A DNA stretch of 19,721 bases from positions 1-19,721 of the forward strand of contig JAPUJS010000612.1 in assembly GCA_027296045.1 (NCBI GenBank), in the 5' to 3' direction. Within the stretch, counting starts at the first letter, position 1. Each line of letters opens with the position of its first letter. Below the pieces are notes generated by a model. That model saw only the letters and a list, made by a program, of their open reading frames with translations, did not search any database and was not told the origin of the DNA. Origin of the DNA: a bacterium (lineage in GTDB: Bacteria; Latescibacterota; UBA2968). Of this stretch, positions 9,501 through 14,678 are shown in pieces. The position numbers and the translations under genes are program-made.

Positions 9501-9753
9501 GATTGAAGAGCGTCCTGCAGCCCGCCGTATGCAAACACCCGACCGGCTCTTACTGGTGCACCAAGATGCGGCAGGCATGGGATTTGAGGGCACGCCCGAG
9601 CCCGAGTCGCCGAGGGCAGAGACGATGACCAATGCGGCGGAGGGGGAAGCGCCGAAGCAGAAGCCGGTTCGGGTGGAAAAGAAGGTGGGGCGGAACGATC
9701 CGTGTCCGTGTGGGAGTGGGAAAAAGTATAAGCATTGTCATGGACGGGGATGA
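6520..9753 (+). CDS. secA: Preprotein translocase ATPase SecA, long form
   Basis: SecA is the ATP-driven motor that pushes unfolded preproteins through SecYEG. Visible blocks are MATGEGKT (Walker A, 160-167), [12 protein letters not shown], DEAD at 285-288 followed by [36 protein letters not shown] (666-678), [25 protein letters not shown] (723 onward) and the C-terminal SEC-C zinc tail with C1062, C1064, C1073 and H1074. At 1077 residues it is well above the roughly 850-900 of E. coli or Bacillus. Extra sequence follows IISG (about 300-400), and a short cysteine-rich insert at 683-717 holds C690, C703, C711 and C717. GGAG at 6505-6508 suits the ATG at 6520; 6523 is an alternative. No clear vegetative promoter was found in the 137-base gap upstream. 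Confidence 0.98.
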   Translation: [1077 protein letters not shown]

Positions 9754-9777
9754 AATTTTTCGAATAAAGGGGGATCC

Positions 9778-10260
9778 ATGAAGTCGCGTGAAGATTTGCT
9801 GGATGAAGCCCGGCAAAATTTAAAAGAAATGACGGTTCAGGAAGTGCACGACTATCTCGAAGGGGGTGCCGATCCCATTTTGCTGGATATTCGGGGGCTG
9901 GATGAGTGGGAGCGCGGGCATTTGAAGGGCGCGGTTCATATTCCCCGTGGCATTCTGGAAAATGAGTTGGAAGACAAACTGTCGGATAAGTCCAAAGAGG
10001 TGATTGTTTATTGCGCAGGGGGGGTACGATCGTTACTGGGTGGTGAGACGATGCAGGCGCTGGGATATGAAAATGTGATTTCGATGGATGGGGGGTACGG
10101 CGATTGGGAAGATGCGGGGCTTCCGGTAGAAATTCCACCTCTTCCGGAAGAGGAAGTTGCCCCTGAAGATCCGGATCTATTGGAGACAGAGCTGGCGCAT
10201 CTGGAACGGGTCATTGCTGAAAAGAAAAAGCGTTTGGAAGCAGTCAGAAATAAGGCGTAA
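9778..10260 (+). CDS. Rhodanese-domain protein with C-terminal coiled coil
   Basis: A 160-residue cytoplasmic protein with one rhodanese (sulfurtransferase) domain at about 18-130. The persulfide-carrying cysteine is C79 in the active-site loop CAGGVRS, an intact catalytic loop. Other family marks are LLDIRGLDEWERGHLKGAVHIPRG and YENVISMDGGYGDW. An acidic, proline-rich linker (about 137-150) leads to a short charged helix (ETELAHLERVIAEKKKRLEA) that could form a coiled coil. The gene starts 24 bases after secA behind a GGGGGAT ribosome binding site and is probably cotranscribed with it. The sulfur donor and acceptor are unknown. A role in secretion is not shown by position alone. Confidence 0.88.
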   Translation: MKSREDLLDEARQNLKEMTVQEVHDYLEGGADPILLDIRGLDEWERGHLKGAVHIPRGILENELEDKLSDKSKEVIVYCAGGVRSLLGGETMQALGYENVISMDGGYGDWEDAGLPVEIPPLPEEEVAPEDPDLLETELAHLERVIAEKKKRLEAVRNKA

Positions 10261-10325
10261 AAAATCTCGGACTGGGGGTTTGAGATTTTGGAATTTTGTT
10301 CCAGGATACCAGATCCCCAATCTGG
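10261..10325 (+). terminator. Possible stem-loops after the rhodanese gene
   Basis: AAAATCTC (10261-10268) pairs with GAGATTTT (10282-10289) directly after the stop codon. A second stem, CCAGAT (10309-10314) with ATCTGG (10320-10325), follows, with a T-rich stretch near 10338-10345. Neither has the classic GC-rich stem with an adjacent T-tract, so termination here is plausible but uncertain. Confidence 0.35.
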
Positions 10326-10348
10326 AATCGCCTTTGCTGTTTTTCTGC

Positions 10349-10377
10349 TTGCGCAATCTGCGGGTTGCGTGTATATT
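10349..10377 (+). promoter_or_regulatory. Vegetative (sigma-70 type) promoter of groESL
   Basis: TTGCGC (10349-10354), a spacer of exactly 17 bases, and TATATT (10372-10377). The predicted transcription start near 10384 falls just before the CIRCE operator, which is the expected arrangement for HrcA repression. Confidence 0.75.
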
Positions 10378-10389
10378 TTGGCTCTGTGT

Positions 10390-10416
10390 TTAGCACTCGT
10401 TTAAAGAGAGTGCTAA
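10390..10416 (+). promoter_or_regulatory. CIRCE element, HrcA operator
   Basis: TTAGCACTC (10390-10398), 9 bases, then GAGTGCTAA (10408-10416): a perfect match to the CIRCE consensus on both arms and in spacing. HrcA binding here would repress groESL, and heat stress would release it. No hrcA gene is in the window, so its presence elsewhere is inferred. Confidence 0.97.
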
Positions 10417-10473
10417 TACCTAATCGTAACATTGTTATTATATAAATACTTATTTTAGTAGGAGGGGTGAATT

Positions 10474-10761
10474 ATGAACGTACGTCCTCTTGGCGATCGG
10501 ATCTTGGTGAAACGGGTCGATGTGGGAGAGCAGGTCCAGGGTGGCATCATCGTTCCCGATACGGCCAGGGAAACGCCGCAGGAGGCCGAAGTGGTGGCCG
10601 TAGGGCCCGGACGGACCGATAAGAACGGTGATCTGATTGCACTGGTGGTAGAACCCGGTGCCAGGGTGCTGATTGGCAAATTTGCCGGGACGGAAGTAGA
10701 GATCGACGGTGACGAATATGTGATTGTGGCCGAGGACGATGTGCTGGGAATTTTGGAATAG
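10474..10761 (+). CDS. groES: Co-chaperonin GroES
   Basis: GroES forms the seven-subunit lid of the GroEL folding chamber. The 95-residue sequence begins MNVRPLGDRILVKRVD, has the mobile loop region EQVQGGIIVPDTARETPQEA (about 18-37), AEVVAVGPG, and ends EYVIVAEDDVLGILE, all standard. An AGGAGG ribosome binding site at 10460-10465 precedes the ATG by 8 bases. It is the first gene after the CIRCE operator, with groEL 22 bases downstream. Confidence 0.98.
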   Translation: MNVRPLGDRILVKRVDVGEQVQGGIIVPDTARETPQEAEVVAVGPGRTDKNGDLIALVVEPGARVLIGKFAGTEVEIDGDEYVIVAEDDVLGILE

Positions 10762-10783
10762 AGCCTATTAGGAGGAAAATGCA

Positions 10784-12409
10784 ATGGCAAAACAGATTGC
10801 TTACGGGATTGACGCCCGCGAAGAAATTTTGAAGGGTGTGACCCTGCTCAGCAAAGCGGTGAAAGCTACCCTGGGACCCCGGGGTCGAAATGTGGTGTTG
10901 GCCAAGTCGTGGGGCTCTCCCACGGTGACAAAAGACGGCGTAACGGTGGCCAAGGAAATTGAGCTGGAAAACAATTTTGAAAATATGGGCGTCCAGATGG
11001 TGAAGGAAGTCGCGACGAAGACGTCGGATATTGCCGGGGATGGGACGACCACGGCGACCTTGTTGGCCGAAGCCATCTACAAGGGGGGGCTCCGAAATGT
11101 GACGGCCGGGGCCAACCCGATGGATTTGAAACGTGGAATCGACGCGGCTGTTGAGGCGGTTGTGAGCGAACTGAAAAAACAGAGCCGGAGCGTGCAGGAC
11201 CGCAAATCCATCGCCCAGGTGGGCACGGTTTCTGCCAATGGCGATTTGGATATTGGCAATATTATTGCCGATGCGATGGAGAAGGTGGGCAAGGACGGGA
11301 CGATTACGGTGGAAGAGGCCAAGAGCATCGAAACCACACTGGATGTGGTGGAAGGGATGGAGTTTGATCGCGGCTATTTGTCGCCCTATTTTGTGAGCAA
11401 TCAGGATGATATGGAAGCCGTGCTGGAAGACGCACTGATTTTGATCCACGAAAAAAAGCTGTCGAATATGAAAGACCTGCTGCCGCTTTTAGAAAAGGTG
11501 GCCGGCACCGGCAAGGCCTTGTTGGTGATTGCCGAAGATGTAGAAGGCGAGGCGCTGGCAACCTTTGTGGTCAATAAGGTCCGCGGCACGTTGCAGGCCT
11601 GCGCCGTGAAGGCACCGGGCTATGGAGACCGTCGTAAGGAAATGCTGGAAGATCTCGCTATTTTGACCGGCGGCCGGGTGATTACCGAAGACCTGGGCAT
11701 CAAGCTTGAAAGCGTGGAGATCGACGATCTGGGAACGGCCAAGCGGATTGTGGTGGATAAGGACAATACCATTATTGTGGAAGGTGCCGGCTCTTCGAGC
11801 GATATCAAGGGACGGACCGATCAGATCCGGCGGCAGATTGAGGAGACCACCTCCGATTACGACCGCGAAAAACTGCAGGAACGCCTGGCCAAACTGGCCG
11901 GTGGTGTGGCGGTGATTAACGTGGGCGCTGCGACCGAGACGGAAATGAAGGAAAAGAAAGCCCGCGTGGAAGACGCTTTGCATTCGGTTCGGGCAGCCGT
12001 TGAAGAAGGCATTGTGCCGGGCGGTGGTGTGGCCCTGATTCGGTGCATCGATGCTCTGGACAAGACCCGAAGCCAGGTGAAAGGTGACCAGAAGACGGGT
12101 GTGGACATCCTGCGGCGGGCCCTGGAAGCCCCGACGAGACAGATTGCCGACAATGCCGGGGTGGAAGGTAGCCTGGTGGTCCAGAGTGTGCGGGAAGGGA
12201 AGGGCCCGTTTGGCTATAACGCTCAGACCGATGTCTACGAAGATTTGGTGGCCGCTGGCGTGATCGATCCGACCAAGGTGGTGCGGTCGGCCCTCGAGAA
12301 TGCGTCGAGTATTTCCGGATTGTTGCTCACCACCGAAGCCCTGGTGACCGATAAGCCTGCAGAGGAAAAAGACGGCGGTCACGACCATCACGGTCATGAT
12401 CACTTCTAA
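10784..12409 (+). CDS. groEL: Chaperonin GroEL with histidine-rich C-terminus
   Basis: GroEL is the ATP-dependent 14-subunit folding chamber. The 541 residues contain the nucleotide-binding ATLGPRGRNVVL and AGDGTTTAT (85-92), the apical-domain stretch around EGMEFDRGYLSPYF and, near the C-terminus, VEEGIVPGGGVAL, all family hallmarks and all intact. Instead of the usual Gly-Gly-Met tail, the protein ends DGGHDHHGHDHF, with histidines at 533, 535, 536, 538 and 540. The gene has its own AGGAGG site 8 bases before the ATG, shares the CIRCE-controlled transcript with groES, and is followed by a strong terminator. Confidence 0.98.
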   Translation: MAKQIAYGIDAREEILKGVTLLSKAVKATLGPRGRNVVLAKSWGSPTVTKDGVTVAKEIELENNFENMGVQMVKEVATKTSDIAGDGTTTATLLAEAIYKGGLRNVTAGANPMDLKRGIDAAVEAVVSELKKQSRSVQDRKSIAQVGTVSANGDLDIGNIIADAMEKVGKDGTITVEEAKSIETTLDVVEGMEFDRGYLSPYFVSNQDDMEAVLEDALILIHEKKLSNMKDLLPLLEKVAGTGKALLVIAEDVEGEALATFVVNKVRGTLQACAVKAPGYGDRRKEMLEDLAILTGGRVITEDLGIKLESVEIDDLGTAKRIVVDKDNTIIVEGAGSSSDIKGRTDQIRRQIEETTSDYDREKLQERLAKLAGGVAVINVGAATETEMKEKKARVEDALHSVRAAVEEGIVPGGGVALIRCIDALDKTRSQVKGDQKTGVDILRRALEAPTRQIADNAGVEGSLVVQSVREGKGPFGYNAQTDVYEDLVAAGVIDPTKVVRSALENASSISGLLLTTEALVTDKPAEEKDGGHDHHGHDHF

Positions 12410-12433
12410 ATGGTGTACCATAGGATTCATCCA

Positions 12434-12461
12434 GGGGCGACTTTCTGGTCGCCCCTTTTTT
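12434..12461 (+). terminator. Intrinsic terminator of groESL
   Basis: A perfect 8-bp stem, GGGGCGAC (12434-12441) with GTCGCCCC (12448-12455), a 6-base loop and six T residues. It starts 24 bases after the groEL stop. Confidence 0.95.
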
Positions 12462-12467
12462 GATGTG

Positions 12468-12496
12468 TTGAAATGAAAGCTTGTTTTTTCTATATT
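12468..12496 (+). promoter_or_regulatory. Candidate distal promoter of the histone-like gene
   Basis: TTGAAA (12468-12473), a 17-base spacer, and TATATT (12491-12496), directly after the groEL terminator. It would give an untranslated leader of about 180 bases before the gene at 12685. Confidence 0.55.
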
Positions 12497-12597
12497 ATAA
12501 CGCGATGTGTGACTTCTTTTCGTAACTCCTTGATTTTCAACCGCACTGATTTCGGCCTCGAATGAACCCTAAAAAATAACATATTGAAAATATACAC

Positions 12598-12631
12598 TTT
12601 AAAAAAAGTCACCCATGACGTATATTATAAT
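12598..12631 (+). promoter_or_regulatory. Candidate proximal promoter of the histone-like gene
   Basis: TATATTATAAT (12621-12631) contains overlapping -10 hexamers. TTTAAA at 12598-12603 is 17 bases upstream of TATATT and could be a weak -35. The 10-base string TATATTATAA also occurs in the distal promoter at 12491-12500. The rest of 12410-12684 is AT-rich with no ORF or RNA gene that I can support. Confidence 0.4.
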
Positions 12632-12684
12632 GATTTCAAGAGTCCGGATGTCTAACGAAACAGATCTTTCGATGTAGGGGATGC

Positions 12685-13869
12685 ATGGAAGGGATGTATA
12701 TGGAATCAATACAAGAGACGGGCGGTCAAGAAAAGCAGGCGGAAGTGCCTGCACCGGAGCAAAGTGGGGGTGTGGGGGAGGCCAAAGTGGTATCCCCTCG
12801 TCCTGCGAAGAAGCGTCGAACAGCGAAGAAGACATCGGCCAAGCGTGCGAAAAAGGCGAAAACGGCAGGGGAGGATGACGACGGTGTACGTATCGTGTCT
12901 CCCCGACCTTCGAAGAAGCGTCGAACAGCGAAGAAGACATCGGCCAAGCGTGCGAAAACGGCGAAAACGGTGGGGGAGGATGACGACGGTGTACGTGTCG
13001 TGTCTCCCCGACCTTCAAAGAAGCGTCGAAGTGTTCGGGTTAAAAAGGCGGAGAAAGCGTCTCGAAAATCCGAAACTACTGTACCAGAACCCACACAGGA
13101 CCCGTCACAGCAGATGACCTGGGGACGTCGATCCCGGAGATCTGCCCCAATTGGATGGAAAGAACGGGCTGAGACGGATAGTCCCAGTCCTTCTGCTGTC
13201 CGATCGTCTGGTCCAACGGTGCCGTCTGAGCCGACAAAAGAAAAACCGCCTGCTTCTCCTGAACAGGCAAAGAGCGAATCGCCTGCTGCCGAACCCAAAC
13301 CTGTTGAAGAACGGGTGGAAAAAACAGAGCGAGAAAAATCGGATTCTAAATCTCGTCGTTCCAATCGTCCCAGTCGTCCCAGTCGTTCCAATCGTTCGAG
13401 TCAGCCGAGTCAGCCGAGTCAGCCGAGTCAGCCGAGCCGTGCAAAAAGAGAACGCGAACCCGCTCGTCGAGATCGCCGTGAGGCAACCCCTGCCCCGTCA
13501 AAGACGCTTGCAGAACTTTTGGCCGAGACCTGGACCGAGGATAAGGCCCGGAAGTTTTTGAGCGAGGGGACATTTGCCCGCCTGGCCCCCGGATTGATCT
13601 CGGAGCGAGAGGAAACGCCCGATGCCGAAGCTTTGAAAGAGCTTTTGAAGGTGATCCGAAAGGTGTTAGCCGATGAGTGCATGGTGGCCGACGATGTGAC
13701 CGATGTGATGCTTCTGGATATGGTGATGAATGCGATGGCCGATCGGTTGGACATTTATCGGCTTGAGGCGGGGGACAAGACACCGGAGGATTTGGAGGTG
13801 ATTTTAGAACTTCGTTATAAGGCCGACAGGCGATTGATCGAAACGTTGAATGCGCTGAAGAATGCCTGA
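12685..13869 (+). CDS. Basic repeat protein, histone H1-like N-terminus, unknown C-terminal domain
   Basis: I do not recognise a named family. The 394 residues fall into three parts. Residues 36-115 hold two full and one partial copy of a 35-residue unit made of VSPRP, a Lys/Arg/Ala block (KKRRTAKKTSAKRAK) and an acidic GEDDDGVR; the block resembles histone-H1-like tails such as Hc1/Hc2 or AlgP. Residues 116-270 are low-complexity, rich in Ser, Pro, Glu and Arg, with an N-R-P-S/Q-P-S array at 227-253. Residues 272-394 look folded and mostly helical (SKTLAELLAETWTEDKARKF to the end). There is no signal peptide or membrane span. A DNA- or RNA-binding role is inferred from charge only. The start is uncertain: ATG 12685 has AGGGG 4 bases upstream, whereas ATG 12700 has GGAAGGG at a better 6-base spacing. 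Confidence 0.8.
   Translation: MEGMYMESIQETGGQEKQAEVPAPEQSGGVGEAKVVSPRPAKKRRTAKKTSAKRAKKAKTAGEDDDGVRIVSPRPSKKRRTAKKTSAKRAKTAKTVGEDDDGVRVVSPRPSKKRRSVRVKKAEKASRKSETTVPEPTQDPSQQMTWGRRSRRSAPIGWKERAETDSPSPSAVRSSGPTVPSEPTKEKPPASPEQAKSESPAAEPKPVEERVEKTEREKSDSKSRRSNRPSRPSRSNRSSQPSQPSQPSQPSRAKREREPARRDRREATPAPSKTLAELLAETWTEDKARKFLSEGTFARLAPGLISEREETPDAEALKELLKVIRKVLADECMVADDVTDVMLLDMVMNAMADRLDIYRLEAGDKTPEDLEVILELRYKADRRLIETLNALKNA
12790..13030 (+). repeat. 105-bp tandem repeat within the histone-like gene
   Basis: Two full copies (12790-12894 and 12895-12999) and the first 31 bases of a third (13000-13030). The period is 105 bases, so the frame is kept. Copies are nearly identical at DNA level, including third codon positions (AAGAAGCGTCGAACAGCGAA recurs at 12808 and 12913), which points to recent duplication or gene conversion. 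Confidence 0.92.
13357..13437 (+). repeat. 9-bp tandem repeat encoding Ser/Arg/Gln/Pro triplets
   Basis: A run of 9-base units of the form CGTCCCAGT and CAGCCGAGT. The last four (13402-13437) are CAGCCGAGT three times and CAGCCGAGC once. The unit is three codons, so gain or loss of copies changes protein length without a frameshift. Confidence 0.88.
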
Positions 13870-13892
13870 TTCTGTAAGGCGGATTTCTTAGC

Positions 13893-13929
13893 AAGTAGGG
13901 GCAGGGTTGTTTTGCCCCTACTTTTTTTT
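13893..13929 (+). terminator. Intrinsic terminator of the histone-like gene
   Basis: A perfect 11-bp stem, AAGTAGGGGCA (13893-13903) with TGCCCCTACTT (13913-13923), a 9-base loop, and a T-run to 13929. It lies between convergent genes. On the minus strand no T-tract follows, so it acts mainly for the plus strand. Confidence 0.93.
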
Positions 13930-13935
13930 GTTTGT

Positions 13936-14604
13936 CTACTTTTCATATTCGAGAGGATCGACAGCGTTGTTGCGATGAAAGGCATCCAGGCGTTCGACAC
14001 AGGCGTCACAACGTCCACAGGCAGGACGGATGCCTTCGTAGCAAGTGTGGGTATGTTGATAGGGGACCTGGAGTGATAGGCCGATCTGGACGACTTCGGA
14101 TTTCCATTTTTCTACAAAAGGTGTGTGGATGTGGACTGTCGTATCGTGGGGACCGCCGAGGGAAAGGGCAGTTTCAAGGGCGTCGTAAAAAGCGCGGCGA
14201 CAATCCCGATAGGCTTTGTAATCGTCTTGGACGGGGGACAGATACAGGTGTTGGATGCTCTCTTGTTCCGCCCAGGCAGCAGCAAGGGTGACAAAGAGCA
14301 GGTTGCGATAGGGCACGACGGTGTTGATCTGTTGTTTATCGGCAGCGGCCGGGATGCTCAGGGCCTGGTCGGTGAGTGGATTTCCGCCGATTTGCTGGAG
14401 GTTGAGGGTTAAAACGCGATGCGATTGTGCTCCGGCCTGCTTCGACAAGGTGCGGCTGGATTTGAGTTCGATTTTATGACGCTGGCCATAATCGATGGCA
14501 ACCGTATGGATTTCTGCAATGCCCTGATCTTTCATCCACCAAAGCAGGGTGGTGGAATCCATTCCTCCGGACAGGAGGAGGACGGCGCGTTGGGGGTGTG
14601 ACAT
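13936..14604 (-). CDS. queC: 7-cyano-7-deazaguanine synthase QueC
   Basis: QueC uses ATP and ammonia to turn 7-carboxy-7-deazaguanine into preQ0, the precursor of queuosine in tRNA. The 222-residue protein has the PP-loop pyrophosphatase motif SGGMDS (12-17), AIDYGQRHKIEL, a VPYRNLLFV segment, DDYKAYRDCR, and the C-terminal zinc cysteines C188, C196, C199 and C202 (CYEG...ACGRCDAC). The frame extends upstream to a GTG, but that extension lies in the acs terminator hairpin; MSHPQRAVLLLSGG matches family starts better. The ribosome binding site is weak. No preQ1 riboswitch is visible in the 74-base gap after acs. No other queuosine gene is in the window. Confidence 0.95.
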   Translation of the reverse strand: MSHPQRAVLLLSGGMDSTTLLWWMKDQGIAEIHTVAIDYGQRHKIELKSSRTLSKQAGAQSHRVLTLNLQQIGGNPLTDQALSIPAAADKQQINTVVPYRNLLFVTLAAAWAEQESIQHLYLSPVQDDYKAYRDCRRAFYDALETALSLGGPHDTTVHIHTPFVEKWKSEVVQIGLSLQVPYQHTHTCYEGIRPACGRCDACVERLDAFHRNNAVDPLEYEK

Positions 14605-14624
14605 AAGCAGGACCCGATGGATAG

Positions 14625-14658
14625 AAATACAGGGCACGCTTCGGCATGCCCTGTATTT
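14625..14658 (-). terminator. Terminator hairpin of acs
   Basis: A perfect 12-bp stem, AAATACAGGGCA (14625-14636) with TGCCCTGTATTT (14647-14658). The loop can form two further G-C pairs around a 4-base TTCG (14640-14643). It lies 20 bases after the acs stop. On the minus strand the stem ends TGTATTT and is followed by CTAT, a modest T-tract. It also sits 20 bases before queC, so queC may depend on read-through or on a promoter not seen. Confidence 0.65.
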
Positions 14659-14678
14659 GTTTGGAATTGTGATAGGAC

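Noticed and set aside
9320..10138. A 272-codon minus-strand frame across the end of secA and the rhodanese gene
   Set aside because: It crosses two well-supported plus-strand genes and is Pro/Ser/His-rich without family motifs.
11489..12430. A long minus-strand frame opposite groEL
   Set aside because: The groEL reading is unambiguous; the opposite frame is low-complexity shadow sequence.
12726..13391. A 221-codon minus-strand frame opposite the histone-like gene
   Set aside because: It mirrors the repeats and has no start context. The plus-strand frame has candidate promoters, a ribosome binding site and a terminator in the right order.
13402..13437. CRISPR-like short repeats
   Set aside because: The units are only 9 bases, lack spacers, and are in-frame codons of a low-complexity protein segment.
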